A stretch of 58,792 nucleotides of DNA from Acidimicrobiia bacterium (lineage in GTDB: Bacteria > Acidobacteriota > Terriglobia > Bryobacterales > Bryobacteraceae): positions 1 through 58,792 of the forward strand of contig VFZE01000035.1 in assembly GCA_016871315.1 (NCBI GenBank). Reading direction: 5' to 3'. The notes under the pieces are model-generated. The model saw only the letters and a list, made by a program, of their open reading frames with translations, had not been told where the DNA came from and did no database searches. Below, one piece after another: positions 17,700-26,588 of this stretch. A program made the position numbers and the translations under genes. Within the stretch, counting starts at the first letter, position 1. Each line of letters begins with the position of its first letter.

Positions 17700-18453
17700 G
17701 CGCCACGTCCCTGGTTTCCATTCCCAGCAGCCTCCAGATGTCGCGCTTGATCTGGATGAACTCGGGATCGACCGTTGTTTCCTGCGTGCGTGGCCTGGAA
17801 AAGCCCACCCCAAACTCCCCGATCACCGTGCCGGGCTGCGCACTCAGCACCAGGACGCGGTCGCTCATCAGAATCGCCTCCTCCACGTCATGAGTGACAA
17901 ACACGACCGACTTCGGCGCCTCCTGCCACAACGCCAGCAGTTCCTGTTGCAGGCTGGCGCGGCTTTGCGCGTCCAGCGCGGCGAACGGCTCGTCCATCAG
18001 CATCAGTTCGGGATTGCTGAGGAAGCACCGGCACAGCGCCACCCGCTGCTTCATGCCCAGCGAAAGCTCATGTGGGTAGGCTCGTTCCCGGCCCGTCACT
18101 CCGAACTTGGCCAGAAGGGCCAGCGCCCGCGCTTCGCGTTCGGCTTTGCCGAAACCCTCCATCTCCAGTCCGAATGCAGCATTTTCCAGCACCGTCATCC
18201 ATGGGAACAAGCTGTTTTCCTGGCGCACCATGCGCACGCATTCGCCATCGCCCCCGATCCGCTCCACCTCTCCGTCGGACGGCTTCAGCAGTCCGGCCAG
18301 GATCCGCAGCAGCGTCGTCTTGCCGCACCCGCTAGGCCCGACGATACTGAGAAACTCGCGCTCGCGTGTTCGCAGGTTGAGTTGACGGAGAGCCAGCACA
18401 CGTCCGCCATTGGATTCGAACCCTGCTCCCAACCCGGTGCACGAGAGCCTCAC
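17689..18453 (-). CDS. ABC transporter ATP-binding protein (SsuB/TauB-like)
   Basis: A 254-residue ATPase. Walker A is GPSGCGKTT and the Q-loop region is VRQENSLFPWMTVLENA. The signature is LSLGMKQRVALCRCF (Leu in place of the usual first Gly). Walker B is LMLMDEPFAALD and the switch His is in VFVTHDVEEA. It powers the permease encoded at 14.4-15.1 kb. It is the first gene of the operon: GTG start at 18453, a strong GGGAGGAGG just before it, and GATAAT further up. It is divergent from the fused spermidine-synthase-like gene. Confidence 0.9.
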   Translation of the reverse strand: MRLSCTGLGAGFESNGGRVLALRQLNLRTREREFLSIVGPSGCGKTTLLRILAGLLKPSDGEVERIGGDGECVRMVRQENSLFPWMTVLENAAFGLEMEGFGKAEREARALALLAKFGVTGRERAYPHELSLGMKQRVALCRCFLSNPELMLMDEPFAALDAQSRASLQQELLALWQEAPKSVVFVTHDVEEAILMSDRVLVLSAQPGTVIGEFGVGFSRPRTQETTVDPEFIQIKRDIWRLLGMETRDVAHAV

Positions 18454-18469
18454 CTAGCCTCCTCCCGGG

Positions 18470-18475
18470 ATTATC
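18470..18475 (-). promoter_or_regulatory. -10-like GATAAT before the ABC/PaaK-like operon
   Basis: On the minus strand GATAAT precedes GGGAGGAGG and the GTG start at 18453. It is the only good -10 match in the 163-base divergent spacer on this strand. Transcription would begin very close to the ribosome site, so the assignment is tentative. Confidence 0.3.
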
Positions 18476-18600
18476 TTGTCCCGTCAATGAGTGAGCCATT
18501 ATGACATAGTAGGAGGACCGTGCAGGTTCCCTCGCTCCCCCCGCTGCCGCCGTGCCTCCGGCGGGTGGAATGGCCTTTTACTTCTCCCTCGCCTTCCTTG

Positions 18601-18609
18601 TGCTAATTT
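18601..18609 (+). promoter_or_regulatory. Extended -10 (TGC TAATTT) giving a near-leaderless start
   Basis: TG at 18601-18602, then one base, then TAATTT at 18604-18609. The expected transcription start is about 18616, next to the ATG at 18617. It supports that ATG over earlier in-frame starts. Confidence 0.45.
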
Positions 18610-18616
18610 GGGCGGG

Positions 18617-20671
18617 ATGCTGCTCTATGCGCTGACCATTTTCCTAAGCGCATTTCTTCTCTTTCAAGTGCAGCCGATGATCGCCAAGGCAATCCTGCCG
18701 TGGTTCGGCGGCTCGGCGGCTGTCTGGACCACCTGCATGCTGTTCTTCCAGGTGGATCTGCTGCTCGGCTATGGCTACGCTCATTTCGTCATCAGAAGAC
18801 TCACCCCGAGGGCGCAGGCGGTCTTGCATTCCGCGCTGCTCACCGGCTGCATGCTGCTGCTACCTGTCCTGCCGGGTCCGCATTGGAAGCCGGGTGGAGA
18901 AGAGAATCCGACCATTCTGATTCTTGTGCTCCTGTCCGCTACCATCGGGCTTCCTTATCTGCTGTTGTCCACCACCACGCCGCTGCTTCAGGCCTGGTAC
19001 GCGCGCAGCGAGCGATCGGCGATGCCCTACCGGCTGTTCGCGCTATCGAATCTCGGCTCGATGCTGGCGCTGCTGAGTTATCCGCCATTAGTGGAACCGT
19101 ATCTGCCCACTCGCATGCAGGGCTGGATCTGGTCCGGCGCTTTTGTGGCATTCGCCGGCCTCTGCGGATTCGCCGCGCTGCGCAGTTCGCGCTTCCCTTC
19201 CCTGGCGCAGCAGGAGCAATCCTCCGCCTCGCAGGAGACCGAAACTGCGGCACCATCGCTATGGACAAAGCTGTTCTGGGTGTGCCTGGCCGCCTGCCCG
19301 TCCATCCTGATGCTAGCCGTCACCAACCACCTCACACAAGACGTCGCCTCCATCCCGTTCCTGTGGATCCTGCCTCTCAGCATCTACCTGCTCAGCTTCA
19401 TCCTCACCTTCGACGCCCGCGGCTGGTATGTCCGCAATCTCTTCCTTGCCTTGATGGCGCCCGCCTTGGGTGGCATGGCATACATGCAGTGGAGCGATTC
19501 CAAGGCCATCGACATGAAGCTCTCCATCGGGCTGTTCTGCCTGGCGCTGTTCGTCGCCTGCATGGTTTGCCACGGGGAACTGGCGCGGCGCAAACCGGCG
19601 CCCCGCCACCTGACCATTTTCTATCTGATGCTCTCGGCGGGAGGCGCCCTCGGCGGCTTCTTCGTCGGCATTGTCGCGCCGTACCTGTTTATCTCCAACT
19701 TTGAACTGCCCGTCGGCATCGCCATCTGCGGAGTGCTCTGCTGGATGATCGCTATTGAGGAGCCCGGCGTAAGTTTTGCCCGCGCCTCGATCTCGCTTAG
19801 CTCCATCGCCCTGCTGTTGGGGGTCTTCGGCCTTAGCCTCTTTCTCGGCCGCACGATGCTCGACGCGGTGAAAGATTACAAAGTAGCGCGCCGCAATTTC
19901 TATGGCACACTCCGCGTCAAGGAATCCGGCGGCCCCGGTGATTGGGACGGCTACCGCAGCCTGCTCCACGGATCCATCAATCACGGCGAACAGTGGACGC
20001 ACCCGGAACGGCGCCGCGACGCGATCACCTATTACTGCCCGGAAAGCGGCGTCGGCAAGGTCATGCGCAGGCATCGCGTCACCCGTCCCCGCACCGTCGG
20101 CGTGCTTGGGCTGGGCTCGGGCACGATGGCCTCCTTTGGCCGCCCACAAGACACCTTCCGCTTTTATGAGATCAACCCGCTAGTTCCGGTGCTGGCCAGG
20201 ACGGAATTCACTTTTCTCCCCGATTGCCGCGCCGAAAAAGTAGACGTAGTGATGGGCGACGGCAGGCTCTCTCTGGAAAGAGAGCCTCCGGGCACCTACG
20301 ACATTCTCATGATGGACGCGTTTTCCGGTGACTCCATCCCGGTGCACCTGGTCACGCGCGAAGCCTTCGGTCTCTATTTCCGCCTGCTCAAGCCCGATGG
20401 CGTGCTGGTCGTCCACATTTCCAACAAGTACCTGGATCTGGAACCCGTCATCGGCCGCGCCATGGTGGAGATGAAGAAGGCCGCCTTCGTCGTGGAATCC
20501 GATGAGGACGACCTGGGCGTCTGCTTTGGCACCACCTACGTGCTCATCGCCAATGACATGGACACTCTCGAGCGCGCCTCGCTCACCGAATCTGGACGCA
20601 GCCCCAAGCTCGACCAAAAAGTAGCCGCCTGGACCGACGACTACTCCAATATGTTCCGTATCCTGAAATAG
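18617..20671 (+). CDS. Fused membrane/spermidine-synthase-like protein
   Basis: 684 residues in two parts. The first roughly 430 are membrane-spanning (LLYALTIFLSAFLLFQVQPMIAKAILPWFGG onward, with a conserved WTTCMLFFQ and GLPYLLLSTTTPLLQ). The rest is a spermidine-synthase-like Rossmann domain: VGVLGLGSGTMASFG, FRFYEINPLV, VVMGDGRLSLE, DILMMDAFSGDSIPVHL. Family members of this fused type are widespread, but their reaction is not established. An aminopropyl- or methyl-type transfer near the membrane is plausible. A shard of a second copy lies at 10.82-10.90 kb. It is divergent from the ABC operon, and the next gene follows after 14 bases. Confidence 0.8.
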   Translation: MLLYALTIFLSAFLLFQVQPMIAKAILPWFGGSAAVWTTCMLFFQVDLLLGYGYAHFVIRRLTPRAQAVLHSALLTGCMLLLPVLPGPHWKPGGEENPTILILVLLSATIGLPYLLLSTTTPLLQAWYARSERSAMPYRLFALSNLGSMLALLSYPPLVEPYLPTRMQGWIWSGAFVAFAGLCGFAALRSSRFPSLAQQEQSSASQETETAAPSLWTKLFWVCLAACPSILMLAVTNHLTQDVASIPFLWILPLSIYLLSFILTFDARGWYVRNLFLALMAPALGGMAYMQWSDSKAIDMKLSIGLFCLALFVACMVCHGELARRKPAPRHLTIFYLMLSAGGALGGFFVGIVAPYLFISNFELPVGIAICGVLCWMIAIEEPGVSFARASISLSSIALLLGVFGLSLFLGRTMLDAVKDYKVARRNFYGTLRVKESGGPGDWDGYRSLLHGSINHGEQWTHPERRRDAITYYCPESGVGKVMRRHRVTRPRTVGVLGLGSGTMASFGRPQDTFRFYEINPLVPVLARTEFTFLPDCRAEKVDVVMGDGRLSLEREPPGTYDILMMDAFSGDSIPVHLVTREAFGLYFRLLKPDGVLVVHISNKYLDLEPVIGRAMVEMKKAAFVVESDEDDLGVCFGTTYVLIANDMDTLERASLTESGRSPKLDQKVAAWTDDYSNMFRILK

Positions 20672-20685
20672 GAGCCCAGCCACCC

Positions 20686-21381
20686 TTGCCGCCGGAACTG
20701 ATCCAGGTCGCTGGCATCGCCATCGCCGCCGCGGGCGGCGCCGCCATCGGCCTGGAGCGCCAGCGTTCCGGCCACGCCGAGCAGCGCTTCGCCGGCATTC
20801 GAACCTTCACCCTGCTCGGCGGACTCGCGGGCCTTGGCGGCTGGATGTGGAGCGCTGGGCATGAAGCCCTCGGCGCCATCCTGCTCGGCGCCGGCGCAGC
20901 GCTGATCGTCTCTGCTTATGTAATCTCCCGCGGCCTGGGCGCGGACGCCACCACCGAAGTAGCCGCGCTGGTCGTTCTCGCCGCCGGCCTGCGCCGGCGC
21001 GAGGCCACCTCGGACTTGCCCTTGCCCTCCAACCCTCTGCAATTCACCTCCGCACTGCAGATGGCCGCGCTGTTCCAATTGGTGTTGTTCGGCGTCTACT
21101 GGATGCAACGCGAGTGGGGGGAAGCGGGACTGTTGGTCTCCGGCGCCGTGCTCGGGCTGACCGATCTGGATGCGCTCACCATCTCCATGGCCCGTAGCGC
21201 CGTGGACTCGATTTTGCTCCCAAGCGCGGCACAGGCCACCGTGATCGGCACGCTGTCCAATACCGTGCTGAAACTTGCCGTTGCCGTCTCGCTCGGGCGC
21301 CATCGTTTTCGCCCCGTGGTTGCCTCGGGTTTGGCCGCACTGGCGGTCGCGACCTTGACCGCGATGTGGATCCTCCGCTGA
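20686..21381 (+). CDS. MgtC/SapB-like membrane protein, short DUF4010-type form
   Basis: A 231-residue membrane protein. It begins with the MgtC pattern IAAAGGAAIGLERQRSG and FAGIRTFTLLGGLAGLGGW. Then come TTEVAALVVLAAG and a C-terminal GLTDLDALTISMAR like the DUF4010 part of longer MgtC-DUF4010 proteins. Those usually have around 400 residues, so the middle is shortened here. The start is TTG at 20686, with GGAG at the end of the previous gene, suggesting one transcript. The role of MgtC-like proteins in ion or membrane homeostasis is known only in outline. Confidence 0.65.
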   Translation: MPPELIQVAGIAIAAAGGAAIGLERQRSGHAEQRFAGIRTFTLLGGLAGLGGWMWSAGHEALGAILLGAGAALIVSAYVISRGLGADATTEVAALVVLAAGLRRREATSDLPLPSNPLQFTSALQMAALFQLVLFGVYWMQREWGEAGLLVSGAVLGLTDLDALTISMARSAVDSILLPSAAQATVIGTLSNTVLKLAVAVSLGRHRFRPVVASGLAALAVATLTAMWILR

Positions 21382-21453
21382 GAAAAGCAAGTCATTTCAT
21401 TAAAATCCCGCAAACAACCAAGGCGAATTCGGCCGATACGTGTTAATACTCTT

Positions 21454-23550
21454 GTGTACCGACAGATTCGGAGGCTTCTGCCGGCCGCGGTTCTCCTCAC
21501 GGTTCCTGCATTGGCTTGGCAAAGCACTGTGCGCATTGCCTTTGAGGAGGAGTCTCGCCGCTGGCTGATCTCCAACGGCCTCCTCGAAGCCGCGTTTCAG
21601 TTGACCCCATCCGGTGATTTCCAGTTTCAGGATTTGCGCCACCTCTCCACCTCATGGACCAAAGCGGGAATCCCTGCCCCTTCCTTGATCCGCTTCCGTA
21701 TTAAGGACGGGGCCCAGGAGCGCTGGTGGGATGGCACCGCCGGTTATCAGCTCCTTTCCCACCGCGAAACTCCAACCAGCCGTGGCGGCCGTCAATTGAG
21801 CATCACGTTGCAGGATCATGCCCGCCGTCTCGAACTTACCGTAGATCTTGAGATGTTTCCCAAGGATCCCGTCCTTCGCTACGGCGTTCGCCTGAGAAAT
21901 CTTTCTGGGGAAACCCTCTACCTCACCGGCGCCGACATGCTCGCCGTGGATCTCGCCGCCGCCGGAGGGAACTACCAGGCTCTCCGCGTCGAGCAATGGA
22001 TGCCCGTGGAGAATCCCGCAGATTTCAAAGCCAACATCTCACCGCTGGATCCGTCCGGAAAACAGCTAGTGATCGAAAGCGGCGCCCACGGCAGGGATTG
22101 CGGCTGGCTGGCAGTGGCCGATGGCTCCGGCCGCGGCCTGGTCGCCGGCTGGGAGTTTGACGGGCGCGCCAATGCGGCCATCAGCCACGACGCCTTGCGC
22201 GACATCCTGAAACTGTCCGCCACCATTCAAGGGATTCACCATCCCGTGGAACCCGGCGAGGAGTTCACCCTGCCGCGGGCCTTCCTCGGCGCCTTCCAAG
22301 GCTCCTTCGAGGAGGCCGGCTGGGTGACGCAGCGTTTCGTGGAAAACGCCTTGGCGCGGCAGCCCGTTGTCCGCGGTGAGACCGTTAAGGAATTCCCCTT
22401 CGTGGGCTGGGACTCCTGGGCTTACGGCCAGGCGCTTCACGAAACGACGCTGCGCCGCAACGCCGAAGCCGCCGCTCGCATGGGAATCGAGCTCTTCATT
22501 GTCGACCTCGGCTGGGCGCGCAATATGGGTGACTGGCATGCCGACGCTTCCAAATTCCCCTCCGGTCTCCGCGCTCTCTCCGACTATGTCCACTTACTCG
22601 GCATGAAGTTCGGCCTCCATGTCGCTCTCGCTGAAAGCTCACCCCACGCTCCGGTGCTCAAACAGAACCCCGACTGGCGCAGTTCCAAATCCTACGGCTA
22701 CTACGGCGCCGACTCGCTCTGCCTGTCACACCAGCCGGTGAAGGAGTGGATTACCGCGGAGCTTGTCCGCATCATCGACGAGTTCGACGTCGACTGGATT
22801 CTCCAGGACGGCGAAAACATGGTCAAGGAATGCACGAAGACCACGCATACGCACCATCCGCTGGACAGCAACTACTCCAACGCGGTAGACGGGTTGAACG
22901 CGGTGGTTCGCGAAGTGCAGCGCCAACGGCCCGACGTGCTGTGGGAGAACTGCGAGAACGGCGGCAACCTGATGACGTTTCAAATGGTGCAGCAGTATGT
23001 TACCTCCATCCTCAACGATGCCAGCGGAGCACGCAGCGCCCGCCAGGCCGTCTACGGCGCCACGTATCCTTTTCCCGCGCGCTATGCCGACCGCTACATG
23101 CCCGAGGAACGGCTCGACAGCTACATCACGCGCAGTTACATGATCGGCGGCCCCTGGATCTTCATGAACCGCCTCACCGAAATGCGCGCCGAAGATATAC
23201 AGTTCGCCGCCGAAGAGATTGCGCGCTTCAAACAGATCCGCCCCCTCATCCGCAATGGCCGCATCTCGCGCCTCAGCCCTCCCCCGGCCGAAGGCATCAC
23301 CGACGCCATCGCCGTATACGATCCCGATTTTGGCCTGGGCGTCGCCGTCGTCACTCGAGACCAGTCCCCCGATTCCCTTCCACGCGTGCGCTTCACGAAT
23401 CTGCGCGCGCATATCACGTACCTCGTCTGGTTCGCCAATGACTCGCGCTCTCTCACCATGACCGGTCAGCAGCTGGCAGAGGACGGCGTGCTGATCTTTC
23501 TCCCCCTAGCCCAAAGCTCAGAGATTGTGTACGTCGAGGCATTGCGGTAA
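21454..23550 (+). CDS. Secreted GH36/melibiase-like glycoside hydrolase
   Basis: A 698-residue protein with a signal peptide (RRLLPAAVLLTVPALAWQ), an N-terminal beta-sandwich, then a GH36-like barrel. The barrel reads FVGWDSWAYGQALHETTLRRNAEAA, ELFIVDLGWARNMGDWHAD, LGMKFGLHVALAESSPHAP and a candidate nucleophile Asp in DWILQDGEN. The usual acid/base block (ENC.SGGGR.D) appears as WENCENGGNLMTF, so the acid/base Asp is not at its normal place. It probably cleaves an alpha-galactoside or related glycoside. The GTG start follows TGTTAATAC. It heads a run with a GT39-like gene, a sulfatase and a DUF1080 gene. Confidence 0.72.
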   Translation: MYRQIRRLLPAAVLLTVPALAWQSTVRIAFEEESRRWLISNGLLEAAFQLTPSGDFQFQDLRHLSTSWTKAGIPAPSLIRFRIKDGAQERWWDGTAGYQLLSHRETPTSRGGRQLSITLQDHARRLELTVDLEMFPKDPVLRYGVRLRNLSGETLYLTGADMLAVDLAAAGGNYQALRVEQWMPVENPADFKANISPLDPSGKQLVIESGAHGRDCGWLAVADGSGRGLVAGWEFDGRANAAISHDALRDILKLSATIQGIHHPVEPGEEFTLPRAFLGAFQGSFEEAGWVTQRFVENALARQPVVRGETVKEFPFVGWDSWAYGQALHETTLRRNAEAAARMGIELFIVDLGWARNMGDWHADASKFPSGLRALSDYVHLLGMKFGLHVALAESSPHAPVLKQNPDWRSSKSYGYYGADSLCLSHQPVKEWITAELVRIIDEFDVDWILQDGENMVKECTKTTHTHHPLDSNYSNAVDGLNAVVREVQRQRPDVLWENCENGGNLMTFQMVQQYVTSILNDASGARSARQAVYGATYPFPARYADRYMPEERLDSYITRSYMIGGPWIFMNRLTEMRAEDIQFAAEEIARFKQIRPLIRNGRISRLSPPPAEGITDAIAVYDPDFGLGVAVVTRDQSPDSLPRVRFTNLRAHITYLVWFANDSRSLTMTGQQLAEDGVLIFLPLAQSSEIVYVEALR

Positions 23551-23559
23551 AACCTCAGA

Positions 23560-25179
23560 ATGAGTTTGCGAAGCGGCGCTTGTGCCGCAGCCGTAGCATG
23601 CCTGTTCCTGATCGCCTTCGGCGCCGCCGATCTCCGAATCGGCCAAGGTAATCTGGATCCCGTCGGCGGCATCTCCGCCCAGGATGAAGCCGTCTATTCT
23701 CATGCCGCCCTGCGCATGGCCGAACAAGGCGGTTGGCTCACGCCCGTTTTTCTCGGCCGGTACTTTCTCTACAAGCCGCCATTGGTCTACTGGCTTTCCG
23801 GCCTCTCCGTAAAGCTCCTCGGCGCTTCGGCCTTCTCTCTCCGCCTTCCGTCCATCCTGGCGGGAACTGCCGTCTGCCTGCTCCTCTATCTATGGACCGC
23901 ACGTCAAGCCGGGCTCTGGCGCGCCGTACTTGCCGCGGCCTTGGCCGCCTCCAGTCCGCTCTTCCTCTCCCTCATGCGCCGCAATCTCACTGACTCCCTG
24001 CTCTGTCTCACTTTCTCCGCCGCCGTCTTTCTCCTCTGGCGCGACGCCTCGGCCGGGAAACGTTCCACCGCAATCATCCTGGCCATCGCGCTCGCCGGAG
24101 GCATTCTCACCAAGGGCGTTGCCGGTCTCACGGCCTTCGGCGTTGCCGGCATCCTAATGCTCATTGCCGAAACACCCGCGCGCAAGCGCATCGCGCTGGC
24201 CATGGCCGGGGGTCTCGCATTGGCGCTTCCGTGGTTCCTTTACCAGATGGCCGCGCACCCGCGCTGGTTCTGGGCCGAATTCGTCGAAGTCGAGCTGCTC
24301 GCCTGGGGCGCCAGCGCGCCGCCGCAGACTTCAGAGGAATCGCAGGCCTGGTTTTACCTCAAGCGCCTCTTTCTCACCGATCCCTGGCTTGCCGTCCTCT
24401 CTCTGGCCGGTGCGCCCGCGCTCGTCATGCGGCTGCGTGAGGCGAATCGTGACTCCTACCCTCTGGCTCTATGGATCGTTACAGCCGCCGCCTCGCCGCT
24501 TGTGTTTCAGTACCGCAACGCCACCTACCTGTTGCCGCTGATCCCGGCACTGGCGCTCGCCGCCGCCATCCATGCACCGCTGCCGCGGGGGCCACGCGCC
24601 TGGCTCAACGGCCTCGCCGCACTGGCGCTGGTGTCCGGAAAGTTCATGCTGCCGGGAGCGCCCTGGGGCCTCAACCAAGGAGCCACCGATCCGCCTCCCG
24701 CCTTCGCCCTCGCCGAACGCTATTGCGCCATGAACCGCGGCAACGAACTGATCATCGTCTCACTCGCCGAGGATTTCTACTCCACCGTGCTCCCGCTGCC
24801 GCGCGTGCGTTATGCGCTGGAGGGCACCGGACAGCCTCCCGCCGGATTCGCGCTCGACTTCCGCTCCATGGGTATCGTCGTCAGCTCCTTCGAGTTCCGC
24901 CAGTTGGACACTCACCGCCCAAGCTTTGCCGCCCGGCTCCGCCAATGGGGCCTCGACTCGGAAGACGCCCTTGCTACCGTGATCGCGTTGCCGAATCCTC
25001 CTGCCGATCTGGCCACCTTGGTCCGCCAATCCGCGCACGCAGATTTCCTCGTCCCCGCGCGATTCGCCGCTTTGACAGCCGACGCTCCCCATTGGCGCGT
25101 TGTCGACGGCCATGGCAATCTACTGCTCCTCGGCACTACCGCCGGCGCCAACCCGCACCATCGCGCATGCCGCATGTAG
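23560..25179 (+). CDS. GT39/ArnT-like membrane glycosyltransferase
   Basis: 539 residues with many transmembrane segments. The first loop carries the acidic Asp-Glu pair (AQDEAVYSHAALRM) that these polyprenyl-phosphate-sugar transferases use. It is followed by FLYKPPLVYWLSGLSVKLLG, a pattern shared by the PMT_2/ArnT family, then FSLRLPSILAG. The C-terminal 150 residues are soluble and periplasmic. It would move a sugar from a lipid carrier to lipid or protein in the periplasm. It starts 9 bases after the glycosidase stop. Acceptor and sugar are unknown. Confidence 0.75.
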   Translation: MSLRSGACAAAVACLFLIAFGAADLRIGQGNLDPVGGISAQDEAVYSHAALRMAEQGGWLTPVFLGRYFLYKPPLVYWLSGLSVKLLGASAFSLRLPSILAGTAVCLLLYLWTARQAGLWRAVLAAALAASSPLFLSLMRRNLTDSLLCLTFSAAVFLLWRDASAGKRSTAIILAIALAGGILTKGVAGLTAFGVAGILMLIAETPARKRIALAMAGGLALALPWFLYQMAAHPRWFWAEFVEVELLAWGASAPPQTSEESQAWFYLKRLFLTDPWLAVLSLAGAPALVMRLREANRDSYPLALWIVTAAASPLVFQYRNATYLLPLIPALALAAAIHAPLPRGPRAWLNGLAALALVSGKFMLPGAPWGLNQGATDPPPAFALAERYCAMNRGNELIIVSLAEDFYSTVLPLPRVRYALEGTGQPPAGFALDFRSMGIVVSSFEFRQLDTHRPSFAARLRQWGLDSEDALATVIALPNPPADLATLVRQSAHADFLVPARFAALTADAPHWRVVDGHGNLLLLGTTAGANPHHRACRM

Positions 25180-25185
25180 CCGCCG

Positions 25186-25194
25186 TGATATCAT
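25186..25194 (+). promoter_or_regulatory. Extended -10 (TGA TATCAT) before the sulfatase
   Basis: TATCAT at 25189-25194 places the transcription start at about 25201, one base before the ATG at 25202. No ribosome site is seen, consistent with a leaderless message. Confidence 0.4.
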
Positions 25195-25201
25195 CCCCGG
25201 C

Positions 25202-26575
25202 ATGGTGAAACCTCTGGACAGGCGCTCCTTCCTCGCCGCCGCCGCCGGAGCCGCTGCCGCGCCCGCAGCCACCACGCCTCCCAACATCATCGTCATCTAT
25301 TGCGACGATCTCGGCTATGGCGATGTCGGCTGCTACGGCTCCTCCCTCCGCACACCGAACATTGACCGGCTCGCCAACGAAGGCACGCGATTCACGCACT
25401 TTTATTCCGGCAATCCCGTCTGCTCTCCGTCCCGCGCCGCTCTGCTCACCGGCCGCTATCCGGTGCGCGCCGGCGTGCCTCGCGTACTGTTTCCCCGCGA
25501 CACGACCGGACTGCCGGACTCCGAAGTCACCATCGCCCAGATGCTCAAGAAGGCGAACTACCGGACCCTCTGCGTCGGCAAGTGGCACCTTGGCCACCTC
25601 CCCCAGTTCCTGCCCACCAACCGCGGCTTCGATTCCTACTTCGGCATTCCTTACAGCAACGACATGAACCCGCGCTGGCTAATGGAAGATACCAGGGTCA
25701 TCGAGGAGCAGGCGACGCTAGAGACCCTCACGCCGCGCTACACGGAGCGCGCCGTCCAGTTCATCGAAAAGTCCAAGGGTTCGCCCTTCTTCCTTTACAT
25801 GCCTCACACGTATCCGCACATCCCGCTCGCCGCCAGCGACCGCTTCCGCGGCCGCTCCCCGCAGGGCATCTATGGCGACGTGGTGGAGGAGATCGACTGG
25901 AGCATCGGCCAGTTGCTTGACGCCGTCCGGCGCGCCGGCGCGGATTCCAACACCCTGCTCATGTTCAGCTCCGACAACGGTCCCTGGTACCAGGGCAGCG
26001 CCGGCCGCCTGCGCGGACGCAAGGGCAGCACCTGGGAAGGCGGCCAGCGCGTTCCGTTCCTCGCCCGTTTCCCCGGACGCATTCCCAAAGGCAAGGTGAA
26101 CCACGGCATCGCTTCCGTGATGGACCTACTGCCTACCATCGGCAAGCTCTGCGGCGCAACACTGCCCGGTAATCCGCTTGACGGCATCGACATCTGGCCC
26201 TTGCTTTCAGGCGCCCGCCGATCGCTAGAACGCGAGCCGCTGCTCATGTTTGACGACATGAACCTGCAATGCGCCCGCTGGAGCCGCTGGAAGATTCACA
26301 CCGCACGCCATAATGTGCTCGCCTACTCACCGGCGCCTCCCGGCGGCAAGCAGAATCTCCCGTTGCGCGAGCCCGAACTCTACGACTTGGAAGCAGACCC
26401 CGACGAAAGCTACGATGTGGCGGACAAGCACCCCACCGTCGTCGCCGAACTGCGCCAGAAAATGGACCATATCATGGCCGGCATGCCGGAAGCCGTCCGC
26501 AACGTCCACAAGGAAAACCTGAGCAAGAAAGCCGCCCCCACTGCCACCGGCGCCGTGGCCAGGCCGGGACTGTAA
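25202..26575 (+). CDS. Tat-exported type I sulfatase
   Basis: 457 residues. The N-terminus [18 protein letters not shown] is a twin-arginine signal. Then [20 protein letters not shown] supplies metal-binding Asp35-Asp36. Cys74 in [20 protein letters not shown] is the C-x-P-x-R motif converted to formylglycine. GKWHLGH and [10 protein letters not shown] are the other active-site blocks. It releases sulfate from a sulfated carbohydrate or similar ester outside the cytoplasm. It needs a formylglycine-generating or anaerobic maturase not encoded in this window. The earlier in-frame ATG at 25100 is inside the GT39-like gene and would bury the Tat signal. Confidence 0.88.
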   Translation: MVKPLDRRSFLAAAAGAAAAPAATTPPNIIVIYCDDLGYGDVGCYGSSLRTPNIDRLANEGTRFTHFYSGNPVCSPSRAALLTGRYPVRAGVPRVLFPRDTTGLPDSEVTIAQMLKKANYRTLCVGKWHLGHLPQFLPTNRGFDSYFGIPYSNDMNPRWLMEDTRVIEEQATLETLTPRYTERAVQFIEKSKGSPFFLYMPHTYPHIPLAASDRFRGRSPQGIYGDVVEEIDWSIGQLLDAVRRAGADSNTLLMFSSDNGPWYQGSAGRLRGRKGSTWEGGQRVPFLARFPGRIPKGKVNHGIASVMDLLPTIGKLCGATLPGNPLDGIDIWPLLSGARRSLEREPLLMFDDMNLQCARWSRWKIHTARHNVLAYSPAPPGGKQNLPLREPELYDLEADPDESYDVADKHPTVVAELRQKMDHIMAGMPEAVRNVHKENLSKKAAPTATGAVARPGL

Positions 26576-26588
26576 GGAGAAAGACCCT

